From assembly GCA_032622095.1 (NCBI GenBank), contig CP136067.1:93300707-93364706 (forward strand): 64,000 nucleotides of DNA. The letters run 5' to 3'. The notes beneath the pieces are model-generated. The model searched no databases. It saw only the letters and a program-made list of their open reading frames with translations, and was not told the DNA's origin. The position numbers and the translations under genes are program-made. Numbering within the stretch: the stretch's first letter is position 1; each line of letters begins with the position of its first letter. The DNA is from Siphonodentalium dalli (Eukaryota; Mollusca; Scaphopoda; Gadilida; Siphonodentaliidae). Below, in pieces: positions 1 to 11,312 of this stretch.

Positions 1-805
1 TATAAAACGTATCCAGGACATCCACATATATGTCAATGTTAATTATATACAGGAGATGAGTCCCTATCTCCGAATTGGAAAACATCTTTTTCCTTACAAA
101 AAGGGCGTGGTGGGTACCCAAGGTCGGGAAAAAATGCGCGCAGTGTCCCTGAATTTAGTTTTCTGGTACCCTCTGCTTATATGAAACGTTACTTTGGCGT
201 TGAGGTGACTAATTGGTCACACTCGCATACAATTTAAAAGTCTTGATGTCACCAATTTGCATGTAGGTTAGTGATGTCCCTAATTTTCATGTAGGTTAGT
301 AAACATAACACTTGTTATGACTTGTAGATACATAACACATGACTTTCACAATGCATACCTCAGAACCAGGTGACATTTTTTTTGACAGAAACATATATTT
401 ATAAAGACTAAATTAAATCAAACTGTTTATGAAAGTCACAAAAGACAGAAAACTAATATTGGGATATACATTCAATTGTTTGTTTGTTCAAATATATTCT
501 ACTTGCTGAAACAGGATCCATTCGGGAGCCATTAGTCAGCATCGCCGGCGCATGTAGCAGATTGCGAACAGGCAGGCAGATGGATAGACATATCCAACTA
601 TATTTATATATAGATTTGGTCGGGAACATGAATTTTCTTTTGAAGGCCATAACATGTTGTTTTGAAGGAAATATTTGTAAGTATCTGAAATGGATTTAAT
701 AGAATTTTTTCCCGCAAACAAACCAGTTTAGGTTGTGGCTTCGATTCTGCAATATTAAGTTGCTGAAAAATGTGAATGACTGGAATGACCATTTATGTTG
801 ACATA
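1..805. other. Intergenic, no gene
   Basis: No open frame here has recognisable protein features. A short stretch near 55-85 (gagatgagtccctatctcc and following) resembles 24465-24495, which lies inside the Transib-like element, so part of this may be an old repeat edge. Otherwise AT-rich unique sequence. Confidence 0.5.
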
Positions 806-1182
806 AAAGGTACTCAATCCGATTCGATGGTCACCATGTCATCAGATTCCAACAACATTTCCAATTTTTTTAAATGGCGCTTCAGTTATCAGAATCTATT
901 AATTGCCCACAAATAATGCGAACCACAGTCAACTACAGTATAACATTGCCCAAAACCTGTTATTTATCAACATTTTGTTCATCGAAATTTTGCCGGTTTG
1001 TCAAATATCTGACTCAAAAAGCCACTTGATTTTAGAGTTATCCATCTTCGTCCACAATTTGGTCCGTGACCATCTTCTCGTCGACTTTTACTGGGCCACT
1101 AAAGATACTCGAATCAAACATATTTTACCCCCGAAGCCAAGGAAACAGTAATTTGCTATCGTTAATTCGGATTATGCATCTT
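806..1182 (+). repeat. TA-flanked MITE, copy 1 (decayed right end)
   Basis: The left end aAAGGTACTCAATCCGA follows a TA. The right end near 1165-1182 (TTCGGATTATGCATCTT, then TA) is a mutated inverted copy. The body matches 23403-23793 and 28808-29075 in the same orientation, for example the phrase ending TTTTAGAGTTATCCATCTTC. TA duplication and short inverted ends suggest a non-autonomous Tc1/mariner-type element; no transposase is present. Confidence 0.7.
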
Positions 1183-1779
1183 TAACCCACCCTGTACCAC
1201 AGCCAAACATCCAGGTGCGTGAAAATGAGGATTCACTTATGACCCCTTATATGTTGTCGAGCGTAACAATGGTGATCGACAACTTAACACTAGATTATTA
1301 GTAACAAAAGCTGCCAAATTCAATGGTTTGGGCGCTGCATTTATTTAAACATATTTTAATTAAAATAATGTACAATTGATAAATTACTCCTAGTGGAATT
1401 GAGGACACATTCTGGATTTATATTATATTCCGCCGCCTTCAAATAATTGAATACAGGCATAAAATGTATCGCCCAATGTCAGATTGCACCCACATTATTA
1501 CTATATCATGTGGCATGCGATAGAATAGGACTTGCAAAATGTCAGGCCAATCGGTGCGAGAATACCTGCGTTATAACGCATTTCCCAAAGGTTACCAAGG
1601 CGATGTTTTTACTGATATATGCGAACGATATGAGACAAATATGGTTTCATTGGCGGCCTTGCCCAAGCTAAATTACGGACACACTCCGTGCACAGTTTGC
1701 CGGCTTTCTTTATATCGTTATCAGCGGTGATGATATTTTCATGCAATCGTGTTTGTCATCGGTATTTTTTGTTTACCTG

Positions 1780-2330
1780 AGACGACTTAAAGGGGCATAA
1801 ATGAGCAATACAATTTATTATATAAGCTTAAAAGATGTGTAGTTCAATTGGTACACATATGTGCAAATGAGCTGGGGAATATCATGGGCTCGGAACTTTT
1901 GACATCAGATGACTACTTAAAGGGGGACCAATACATTGCATGACGAATAAAGAGCGTTTATCATTAGCTCAGAAGATATGTGGGAAAATTGGTACACATA
2001 GATAGGTACATGCCACGGGGAATATCACGGTGTAGGTGACAAATGACTTAAAGGGGTACTAATAATTAACAATTGGGTGCCTTTTGTATCAGCTTAAAAT
2101 ATAGATGGTAACTTTATCCGGAGAGTGTCATGCAATAGGCGTTACCTCATGTGACGAATAATTATTTTAAATTACTTGAAAGGGCCCAAATAATTAACTA
2201 ATTCTTCACACGATTTTCATGCATGTCATGTTTGTCACCCATCATTTTGACGGCTAACCCCTTAGTATATATATACTAATGGTCAGTAGTTATGCAGATA
2301 TCATGCATGTCACCGCATTTAAAGGGTAGG
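1780..2330. repeat. Degenerate tandem repeat, ~130-bp period
   Basis: The phrase ACTTAAAGGGG recurs with drift at about 1786, 1915, 2047, 2173 (ACTTGAAAGGG) and 2310, giving spacings near 126-135 bases. Flanking words (aataattaac, ggtacacat, ggggaatatcac) recur too. It looks like an old tandem array; no coding potential. Confidence 0.55.
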
Positions 2331-2647
2331 AGGGGAGTGAGCTACTATAGGGGCGCTTCATTGGTCCCGGCGGCCATGTTTGGTTACCAGAAACACGCAT
2401 CAATTTCATTTGGGCCTAACAAAAGTGCATTCGAACGTTGTTTATTATTTATGAGCTCACGTGTCTGGGGTATTTGCGGTGCAATCTTTGATGTTATTAT
2501 CGGATAGATTAGGATTGTTTGTTCATATATGATAATAATGATAGCATGGACTATAGAGTTTTAATTCGCTGAAGCTTTATATCAGTTACTAGACAGAGTT
2601 AATTAAGGGACGAGTAAGGGCTCATCGGTTGTGCTCACAACTGTTAA

Positions 2648-2880
2648 CCCTTCCATGACTGGAGCTCCCTGACATTTTGCGAAAAACCATGTGCCAGTGC
2701 ATTCTCTAATATATGCGAGTCTCACATATGGCAGCCTCACATATATAAGAGAATATATTGGCCAAACAATATTTAACTTCACATTGTAAGCCAGTGCATT
2801 ATATTATATATGCGAGGCTCCCTATGGAAGACTCGCATATATAAGAGAATGCACTGGCACAGGATCTGTTATGCTGTACC
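2648..2880. repeat. piggyBac-like MITE remnant with two ~70-bp hairpins
   Basis: TTAA (2644-2647) precedes CCCTTCCATGACTGG, the arrangement seen at the ends of the elements at 4487 and 10687. The matching right end is not visible. It holds two hairpins of the family seen at 4513 and 10962: 2693-2762 and 2790-2858, each starting GCCAGTGCATT and closing with its complement. Confidence 0.55.
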
Positions 2881-2895
2881 AGCGCAGCTCTCGTC

Positions 2896-3010
2896 ATGTG
2901 TCGCTAAAACATTCATTCTGATTGGTCGGTTGAATATGTTTCGCTAAAACACATTCTGATTGGTCGGTTGAATATGTGTCGCTAAAACACACATTCTGAT
3001 TGGTCGGTTG
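2896..3010. repeat. Tandem repeat, ~40-bp unit, about 3 copies
   Basis: The unit contains GTCGCTAAAACA, CATTCTGATTGGTCGGTTG and AATATGT. Three successive copies differ by small indels in the A/CA run. Non-coding. Confidence 0.8.
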
Positions 3011-3353
3011 CTGTTAACTTTAGTTGAGTGGACAACTTTTGAATGTAGCACAGTGTCATTGACAACGCACGTAAAATACACAAATACGCAGCCAGGAGTC
3101 GCGTAATCGAATTAAACCGGAAAGTTGGTTACTACGAACATTTTTAAATGATGTTGTTCGGGCGCTGGTCCGAGTTACGAGTAACCCCATGGAATATATC
3201 CAGAGGTTTAATCACCGGAAAAAACATATATCATTTCATATAGCATGTAATGCCGATCAAAACGTGCAATATTTCTTTAAAATTTTTGGTCGACTTAATT
3301 GCAATAGTGATAAACGTATCCTGTTTCGCTAGATATTCGGGGAGATTAATATT

Positions 3354-3488
3354 ATCCATCATGACATGGGGTGTGGGATGGAAAAATCTCACCCGAGGGG
3401 CCGGACACGAGGCTTGCCGGGTGTCCAGACCAAATATCTGGCCCCGAGGGTGAGATTTTCCCATCCCACACCCCAGGTCATGATGGAT
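3354..3488. repeat. Long hairpin (foldback) element
   Basis: Arms 3354-3402 and 3440-3488 are inverted copies over about 49 bases with about four mismatches. They begin ATCCATCATGAC and run through GGGTGTGGGATGG to the GGGGCC turn. Inside them GGACAC pairs with GTGTCC, so nearly the whole 135 bases can fold back. ORFs reading through either strand are by-products of the palindrome. Confidence 0.85.
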
Positions 3489-4482
3489 CATTTTTCTCCC
3501 AACCCAAGAGCCTCATTCCGATTTTTTGTTTTATACCAATCTTTGGCACATTCCAGTGGCTTCGTAACGGTATATCTTGGAAGAAATCTGATGCGATATT
3601 CGTGATTAACTGGGATGATTTCGGTATATAAAAACAAAGCGCGTTACCCCTGCGCGCAGGGTTAATACCTTAGAGTGAAATCGACACGGTCTTGTGAAAA
3701 CGACACGAATACGTCACATCGTTGCACCTGCATAAATTCCGAGAAACGCGCGTATTGATATGAAGTATATACAACTGGACTAATCGTGTTTGTCATCGGA
3801 AATGACCATATCGATACCATTAGAAAAGGAAACATGTGAATATATAACAGACAAATGTTAGTTAGACGCGTTCGACGATGACAACTGTTCGAATGTGGAA
3901 TTATTTCGTTCGTCATTTGTGAAGCGGCTATTGTTTACCTGTTACGAAATGTGCCAGTGGTGTCAGTTTCGCTTGGGGTCTTCCGTTTTATGGAATATGT
4001 TCGCAAATTAGTCGTTTATATTTCATGTTATATATGCAACTCTGTGTCTGCAAGTGAGGTTATGTTGAAGGTTTTTCGTGATTAACAGTTGAGGCTTATC
4101 TCCATTTGTATTAGCGTCCACGAATTCGTTCGTAACTTCGTATTTATTTACTTGAAACGTGAAGCGTAACTGGTTGGTCGCCATTGTTTTGATCTGTTTT
4201 AGTTCACACAAAACATGATGACGGATTGTTAAATTAGTTCCGGCTCTTAATTAAATAGGTAAAGCAGTCACTTGGGTGGTGTGAGATAGATGGTCACGTG
4301 TTATGTGAGACAGGGAAATCTCACCCAGCTATCTCACACTGGCTGCCTGTGCTAAAGTGTGTAGGGGGTTGGAGAAATACGTATCCGTTTCGTTTTAATT
4401 TTAATAATAAGGCAAAAAATATAATATTTGTTCTATGATTAGTATAAGCTACAAACGCATGAACAGCTAAATGTCTACCACT
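3489..4482. other. Intergenic; contains a segment shared with a Helitron unit
   Basis: No gene seen. Positions about 3541-3665 match, in reverse complement, 36866-36992 inside the second Helitron unit; shared words include GGGATGATTTCGGTATAT and its complement. At 4264-4345 short inverted words (ggtgtgagatag / ctatctcacac) form a weak hairpin reusing the GGGTGAGAT motif of the 3354 palindrome. Confidence 0.5.
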
Positions 4483-4486
4483 TTAA

Positions 4487-4771
4487 CCCTTTATCCAACA
4501 GAACGGCCCTGTGCCAATGCATTCTCTTATATATGCGAGTCGACCATAGGTCGCCTCGCATATATAAGAGAATGCATTGGCTTAACACATATTAAAAATG
4601 ATAAAATTGTCAAAGAATGTAGAAAAATATTATAAAAATTGTTAAAAAATGGTCAATGAACCGGTTCCAATGATATTCATATTTGTATGGTGTTATTGAG
4701 ACAGACCAAAGATATTTTAGGCTGTTGAAGCTTTATTTTGGGCATTTTTGGCCGCTTTGTTGGGTAAAGGG
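4487..4771. repeat. piggyBac-like MITE with central hairpin
   Basis: TTAA duplications sit at 4483-4486 and 4772-4775. The ends are inverted: CCCTTTATCCAACA and TGTTGGGTAAAGGG. TTAA targets with CCC...GGG ends are diagnostic of the piggyBac superfamily; at 285 bases with no ORF it is non-autonomous. It carries the hairpin at 4513-4581. Confidence 0.85.
4513..4581. repeat. 69-bp near-perfect hairpin (family member)
   Basis: A 33-base arm starting GCCAATGCATTCTCTTATAT pairs with its complement ending at GGC 4581, across a 3-base ATA loop with one internal mismatch. The same hairpin recurs at 2693, 2790 and 10962. As RNA it would be a pre-miRNA-sized stem, but expression is unknown. Confidence 0.9.
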
Positions 4772-4989
4772 TTAAATGATGTGTCTCACTGTAAATTTTG
4801 CTACATGGATGTACATTGAAATTCATATTCCAGTCGCCACCCCACCCAATACAACTATATTGTAAATTACTCACCAGGTTCGTCGCTTGTTTTAATCATT
4901 CAATTTAATTACATGGAAATTATCACTGTCCAAAACAAGCTGGCAATCTTGCCCATGTAACGAATACCAAATCCCATTAGAAATGCATG

Positions 4990-5115
4990 GGCCCAGTTTC
5001 ATGAAGCAAGGACTTAAGATTATCTTAAGATGAACTTAATCTAAGATGTAAGGTGGGTCTTATGGTGTATCTTCTCCGTTCCATGAACGTGTTTCATAAA
5101 ACAATCTTAAGTCCA
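4990..5115. repeat. Inverted-repeat fragment with CTTAAGAT words
   Basis: Starts GGGCCCAGTTTCATGAAGCA and contains repeated CTTAAGAT and complementary ATCTTAAG words. It closes near 5085-5110 with GTTTCATAAAACAATCTTAA, a partial inverted copy of the left edge. Looks like a small decayed foldback element. Confidence 0.5.
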
Positions 5116-5239
5116 TGCTAAGTAGAAAGTTAAGTTCCCGCGCTTTTAGACTGACTATCGACAATTTATTTCACGCTCCGCGTGTAAAATGTTTCGCTGA
5201 TTCTTGGTATACATGGGGTCATGGGCGATTTATTTACAG

Positions 5240-5500
5240 AAATGGGAATTTTCGGGACGGATTAAAAGTCGAACTGCGATCCGGAGGCCGAGTCGGTAAA
5301 AGGTGTAGTTGGGAATTCTGGTGAGATGAATGAGAAACATTCAGTGATAAGCCGTATATAGTTGTAATAATTTGTTTTATCGGAATTATGAGTTGGTCAT
5401 TCGTGAAACCAATATATGTTGTATTCTATAATTACAATCATGGGTATATAATATATGATCTTGAGCGCGTTACCATTTCTGACATTGGTTTTCTTGTTAC
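5240..5500. repeat. Diverged fragment of the palindrome-arm repeat
   Basis: 5257-5320 carries the dispersed module (GGACGGATTAAAAGTCG ... GGCCGAGTCGGTAAAAGG). 5340-5400 resembles 35729-35800 (AGTGATAAGCCGTA, TAATAATTTG, AACCAATATAT). 5451-5500 resembles 38775-38825 (ATGATCTTG, GCGTTACCATTTCTGA). The order matches the left palindrome arm without its Helitron array, so this is an older relative of the same repeat. Confidence 0.6.
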
Positions 5501-5678
5501 AGCTATGCACAGAACATATTGGTTCTGTGTATGCTATATGCCTAGGTAACTATGTTGCCTGCTGTTAGGTACATGTATTATGGGGTGTCTAAGCATAATT
5601 AGGAAATTGTAATTAAATTAAATAAATGTTGTTGCTGGCGCATACTGCGTGCGCTTTTTTTATTGTGCTTTCGCGCCA

Positions 5679-5816
5679 ATGGCTGGATACCATGTACCAC
5701 AGTAGCGATGTCATAGTGGGTACGATGGCTGGAGACCATGTACCACAGTAGCGATGTCATAGTGGGTACGATGGCTGTATACCATGTACCAAAGTAGCGA
5801 TGTCATAGTGGGTACG
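5679..5816. repeat. 46-bp tandem repeat, 3 copies
   Basis: Units start at 5679, 5725 and 5771 with ATGGCTG and contain ACCATGTACCA, AGTAGCGATGTCATAGTGGG and TACG. The copies are nearly identical, so the amplification is recent. Confidence 0.9.
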
Positions 5817-6395
5817 CTATCTTATTATCACTGTTGCTCAACTGTTCCCCGAAAATCATTCCTGTCCCGTTTTATGTTCCACTTCGATTTTGATCCTGTC
5901 TCCCTTCGATCATGATTTTTTAATGTTTTTGGAAGACGAGAAGGCTGGAAAACTTAGACAAAACGGCAGATATGTTTGTCAACGTGTATTTTGGTCATTG
6001 TGATGGTGATACATAAATACAGCTCGTGTCGAACTGTTATTTCACTCTTATTTCCGTCAAAATAGCATTTCAACTAATTCAAGTGTTAATGCAATAGAAA
6101 AATGTTGAATTGATTTCTTGCTAACCATGGAATCTTCAGATTTATCATATATAACTGGGTATCATCAGTTATACATGCATCAAATAATTACGATCCTACA
6201 CTCGTTTACATGTGAAAAATGCGGGGAATTTCACCCGAAAATGTTCCACTTCTTACACATTTTTTGTTTCCCTGATCACTTCTTTGCTGCTCCACTTCTT
6301 CTATTTCGTGATTAATCAAATATATGAGGGTTCAAAACTCAACGAATCCAGGCCATATCCACTATTTCTATGACAACCCGTTATTATAGGAATTT
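5817..6395. other. Intergenic, no gene
   Basis: No supported features. AT-rich sequence with short open frames only. Confidence 0.5.
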
Positions 6396-6735
6396 CATGA
6401 CCGTACAGGGGGGGGGTCGGAAAATAATTTCAGGCACGTATGGCATTTTTTCCCTTTCGATCATTTTTTGTACCCACCCACCCCCACCGCCAATTTTTTT
6501 TCCGTTTTCGGCAGTTTTTTCCGACCATTTTTGGACACCCACCCCCCTTTTAACACTAAAACAGAGATTTTCGGGGGTAAATTCACTGTAAACAGCTGTA
6601 TATGAATTTTTGTGCATACTATTTATCATGGATGTTAACATGGACATGTAAATAGGAATGAGTCATTTTGAGGTCATTCGGCCAAAAAAACATGGCTGCC
6701 AGCGGCTATATTGGATTTCAAAATTTGCAACAAAA
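6396..6735 (-). repeat. Dispersed repeat, inverted partner of 57285-57625
   Basis: Reverse-complement match to 57285-57625: both carry a G/C homopolymer tract, a GTCGGAAAA edge, the phrase AACACTAAAACAGAGATTTT, CATACTATT and an ATGGCTGCCAG word. The ORFs on either strand (proline/glycine-rich) come from homopolymer runs and are not genes. Confidence 0.75.
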
Positions 6736-8140
6736 TACAAAACGATAACTGCCTGCAGTCAGTTTACAGTTAGAATTACATTATTTCTCTCATTCAAAGT
6801 GGGTTTGAAGCCAACCAATTTTTTTTTCACCCCCCCCCCCCCTGGACCGTACATGAGCTTGATTCTGGATAAAACGGAACACAGTTTTCAAAAAAAAAAA
6901 AAAAAATCTGATATAGCATGCATGCATGTAACACATTATTCAGGCCAATATGTTTTCTGTCAGACTGCTATATCAATTAAAGGAGCTTCAAAGTTGGTTC
7001 CGCGGGATTACTTTTCACGAAGAAGTGGTTGGTTCACATTTTGCATTTATATAGTTCAGTGGTGGTGTGTTGAGGGACGCTGTGGAGAGCCACCATTAAG
7101 AAAATAGAATAAAATGGTGTTGTTGCCGATTTAAATCAAATCTCGATCTCCGCAATACGGAGAATATGATAGTGTGATTAAAACAGATAAATATTTAGTG
7201 CTATGGATTGTATTTTATTCCTTTGATGTTGTACTTAATAACATGGTTATATCTACCAGATCTAGAATATAATATTTGCAACAGTTATCAAACCCTTTGG
7301 TTGAACATAATTTATATTACATGCTCACTCTGGTCTATAGCGATCAAAATAGGGTGAATGCACCAAGGAAACATAAAGTAATTCATGATGAGTCATTCTA
7401 AGCCATATAGACACTAATGCTGAATTGTACATTGTCGCATGGCTTAGTGCAAAAAGACACACAGGATGTCCTCAGCGTTCAAATAGCACCCATGCATGCA
7501 GGTTCTCCGAGGGGGGCTCCCCCGGAACAAAAAAATTAACCCATCGAGCGCGAATCTGGAGCATATTTGACGACTATTTGTGAAATATCCGCACGTATAT
7601 TAGAGAGGTAATAATGTTTTGGATTTGATCTACCGATTATGTGAGAATATATGACATGGCAGTATTTGTCTTCATACATGATCAAGTTTTATGGACTAAT
7701 GTTTTCTCCATGTATGGGACCGTGACCGCGTGTAGTATTGACTAGGATAATAAAGAACGATGATAAAACCCAACCATCCCCAGATATAATCTGCATATGC
7801 TATAACTTTCCGATCTTATGAAGTTTTGTATAGACCTGCACTCAAAATGGTTATGTTATTGGCTGAAGTGGGCTATATAATATATGGAATTGAACGACAG
7901 TAAATCACTCATTGCATATAGGCCTATCCCATCATTTATCGTTAGATCTATATATACATGCATGTAGAACATGATATGTAAAGCTTGGAATGTCCTGCAT
8001 ATTTATTTTTCCTACACTATATACATGAACAAACTGTATTTGACTTATTCTATATACATTTAATCTATAACCCTGACCTATTGCATGCCAACTTGAATTT
8101 TTAACAAAGTTGGGGGAGACCCGCCAAACCCCGGCGCCAC
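6736..8140. other. Intergenic, homopolymer tracts only
   Basis: Contains a poly-C run near 6831-6841 and a poly-A run near 6890-6906. Nothing coding is supported. Confidence 0.5.
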
Positions 8141-8149
8141 GTCCCGCTA

Positions 8150-8290
8150 ATGAACACTCGAGATATTGAACCCTCGGACTGTCGCACCCTCGGAGTATCG
8201 TACCCTTGAACCATCTGACTATTGAACACTCGGACCATTGAACCCTTTGACTATTGAACCATGGGAGTGGCTCGGACTATAGCGCGCTGT
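8150..8290. repeat. Degenerate ~17-bp tandem repeat
   Basis: Variants of CTCGGACTATTGAACC recur about eight times with substitutions (cggactgtcgcaccct, ggagtatcgtaccctt, tgactattgaacact). Non-coding minisatellite. Confidence 0.65.
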
Positions 8291-8682
8291 ACCCCGGCCT
8301 GTAATCGAACCATCAGACTAACGTGCTGTTCCCACCTTGGGGCTATAATACCGCTATATCGGATCTATCGAAAAGTTACTGGGCATGTACAGTCTCACAC
8401 ATCAACTAATAATGTGCTCCTTTCTGGTTGATACGAGTGGGACTTAAACTGAAACCCTGTTTTGGGGGGGGGCATCATGTCCAGAAACTGTGTTTGAACC
8501 CTCGCACTGTAGGCCTAATCATCGTCATCGATATACTACGTGATCACACGGGAATACAACTTGACACCCAAAAATGTACCCTATACATGTAGTGTTTGCA
8601 TACACTGAATATTCGTTCATAATTGCCCATGACTGTGAAAACTAGTTTGACGTGCACACATTCATACAGCGTCACTTTAGTT

Positions 8683-9200
8683 GACTTGAAACATATTTTA
8701 TTTGCAAAATATACAAAAGGGATTGGGGCACAAGTTTTTGCAACTTATGAAGCCCCTCTCCTAATACAATATTGTAACACACATGTGATCAAGATGACGG
8801 TACAAACTTATTTACATGGTGAGAATTTATGGGAGATATAGTGTGTAGCGCCTTCCAGAGATGATCCAACATGAGATTGCTTCTTATATGTGAGAAAATT
8901 TGTATTTGAAGAATGTCACTATTTTATTAATGTTGGAATGATTGACAAGTGCCAATATATGATCTATTCTAAGCACTTTAATGTTGGTTGTAAAATATAA
9001 TGGTACACTTGATTCGTTCTCTATTTTGTTATTGTTGTGCTCTGGAAGGCAATACAGATGATAAATCAGAATGAGATGTTTGAATGGGAGGTTTGTCCAC
9101 ATGTGAGGTAAAAGTTGAAATTCCGGAAGCAAGTATAGATTCGCAAATAAGATACATATAATCATTAGTCGCTGCAATATATTGCTGTGTGATGGAAAAT
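8683..9200 (-). repeat. 3' terminal fragment of the palindrome LINE family
   Basis: 8684-8840 matches 32450-32620 (AAACATATTTTATTTGCA, AAAGGGATTGGGGCA). 9030-9215 matches 32770-32985 (TTGAAATTCCGGAAG, GTCGCTGCAATATATTGCTG). The second block corresponds to the end of the RT reading frame in the arm copies, so the LINE reads on the minus strand and only its 3' end survives here. Typical 5'-truncated insertion; no intact frame. Confidence 0.7.
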
Positions 9201-9404
9201 AGTTTCATAGTTTTTGTCACTTTAGTTGAAACTGAACACAATGCTGTCCACTTTAGACTAGCAATGCATGTGACTATTTATTTGATTCACATTCAAATCT
9301 AATTTTCGCCCCGGCGTATATGTGGATTTCACTGAGACATACGGACCTCAATTTAATGTGAAATAATCTAGTATAGGCCGATCATGCTTTTGCCGACTGC
9401 TTAA

Positions 9405-9531
9405 GTTCCCTCGTCGCCTGACTTCCAGGTTTCGATGGTTCGTTGGCTCGGGCAACTTCGGGGATCATGCATTAATTTAACGAACCCCCCGAACGACCTC
9501 TCGAACCCTGGAAGTCAGGCGACGGGGGCAA
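9405..9531. repeat. Short inverted-repeat element
   Basis: The left arm 9405-9435 (GTTCCCTCGTCGCCTGACTT...) is inverted at 9500-9531 (...AAGTCAGGCGACGGGGGCAAC). The core word CGTCGCCTGACTTCCAGG is exact. Internal GGTTCG/CGAACC words add secondary pairing. Confidence 0.7.
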
Positions 9532-10425
9532 CTCTGTTTTCAAGGGCGGGTTCGTCCGAACCCATCGAACCATAGCTGGCTACGCCCATGCTAACTACGC
9601 CCACGTCCATTATACACATATTCTTCTATCGACAATATTATTTCCTCTGAGACAGGTCTTGTTGTGAATATATATATCAGTTAGTATATATGTGCACATA
9701 TGAATTTGAGTGCTTATAGGAGCGGGGGGGGGGATATATGGAGAAAGTTGAGTGATATAATTTATGGGTCATTTCCCCAATATTTTCTGCCACTTTGTCA
9801 CTTATAAATTACTCACAATCACTAAAACCGTCATTTCTAAAGGATTCCATATAAGAACTCAATGATTTTTTGTCTTAAAAGTGGAACATTTATAATTGAT
9901 AAGAATCGGAACATGTTGGATTTCTAGAGCTAAGAAGGGGATAATCTGTTAACTAAAGAAGTGTACCTATATTGTTCGGCGAAAAAGTAATATCTATTGC
10001 CCATAAATGTAATGCTTGAAACAGCACATGTCGTGAATCGTTTGTAAAGATGTATTTTATCGTAATTTACAATCGCAGGTTTGTATAAATATTTTATGCT
10101 AGCGGAATGTCCACTGATTTGTCGGTCACTGAAGAAAAATGTGAGATTTGTTAGTGATCCGGCAGTGTAAATTTCTGTATGACTGAGAAAATACAATCAA
10201 ATCATTTCCAGACATAGTCGTTGAATATTATCTACCGAGCCTCAATGCGAACCGCGACAATTCTAACTGTGATAAATTATAGTCCAGCTCATCTTTTCAT
10301 GTGCGGGTGCCTCCATCTTGTCAAAAAATCGATAAGAAGGTAAAAAAGAAAAGAAGATAATTTAAAACTCCACATCTGTGCAATAGATTTTGGAAGTAGG
10401 GGTAAGATAAGTCGATATACATGTC
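9532..10425. other. Intergenic, no gene
   Basis: A poly-G tract lies near 9724-9731. Short ORFs (such as 9930-10196 minus) have no recognisable features. Confidence 0.5.
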
Positions 10426-10551
10426 GTAATGCCCTAAGTAATCGACTCCTTAAACACAGCATAATTATGGGTAACTTTTCAGGATTTAGTCGGAAATATG
10501 GTTTGTTGCCATTCCTCGGAAAGCTCTCGAGTCGATTACTTAGAGCATTAC
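10426..10551. repeat. 126-bp MITE with 23-bp inverted ends
   Basis: GTAATGCCCTAAGTAATCGA at the left is inverted at the right as TCGATTACTTAGAGCATTAC. A second, right-truncated copy lies at 60048-60150 (TCAGGATTTAGTC and GGAAAGCTCTC shared). No coding capacity. Confidence 0.8.
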
Positions 10552-10686
10552 TGTACCAATCTAATAGGGGAATTAAAATAATGTGCGGCTTCATGTATAT
10601 ATACCATTGATTATATTGTACCATGTTCCCCGCCATTGAAGGCCATGCATGAGGCTTCAAGTGTCTTGCAAAGAGAGTGGTTTTAA

Positions 10687-11077
10687 CCCGTTCAGTGCCA
10701 GGGGCCGATCTCATCGGCCCTAATTTACGGTCTGTAAAATCGGCCCTAAAAAAAATTTAAAAAAAAACAATTTTTTTTTTATTTTTTTTTAGATTGTTTT
10801 GGGTTGAATTTGTTTTGGTATGCTTAAGCATGCTATATAGCGAATTTAAAAACAAACTGGATAAAACATTAGCGGCATGTTATAACTCAAAACTACCACC
10901 AAGTATAAGAAAAAAATATTAAAATTGTAAAAAATCATAACAAATGATGAAAAATTGTTAGGCCAATGCATTCTCTTATATATGCGAGGCGACCTATGGT
11001 CGACTCGCATATATAAGTGCATGCATTGGCTCAGGGTATATGGGTTGTTACAAAAATCGGACCTGGCACTGAAATGG
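10687..11077. repeat. piggyBac-like MITE with central hairpin, second example
   Basis: TTAA at 10683-10686 and 11078-11081 bracket inverted ends CCCGTTCAGTGCCAGG and CCTGGCACTGAAATGG. Length 391 bases. It contains GGGCCGAT/ATCGGCCC inverted words, a T/A-rich block and the family hairpin at 10962-11030. The ends differ from those of the 4487 element, but the target and hairpin are the same. Confidence 0.85.
10962..11030. repeat. 69-bp hairpin (family member)
   Basis: Nearly identical to 4513-4581 but with the loop region inverted (GCGACCTATGGTCGAC here, GTCGACCATAGGTCGC there), as expected if the palindrome can flip or the host MITE lies the other way. Arms start GCCAATGCATT and end AATGCATTGGC or its variant. 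Confidence 0.9.
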
Positions 11078-11312
11078 TTAATACTGGGTCATATTTACAA
11101 TAACATCAATCAAACTACAGAGTCGTTATTTGGTGGGAGAATCTGGATTTAGATTACGGATTACACTCCGTACGACGTGTTTCTGTAAACGAACAGACCA
11201 GAGTCGGTAAACGAACAGATCGTAATCGTAATCAGATTGCGATTACGGAATCGGGACATTCATAATGTAAACAAACCGAGATTTCCCCACCTCGGAGTTT
11301 AAGAACACAATA

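Noticed and set aside
6658-7107. 149-codon plus-strand frame
   Set aside because: It is opened by poly-T/poly-C and poly-A tracts (proline and lysine runs) and overlaps the dispersed repeat; not protein-like.
10289-10714. 141-codon minus-strand frame
   Set aside because: It runs through the 126-bp MITE and into the edge of the piggyBac-like MITE; no domain or signal, and composition is that of translated repeat.
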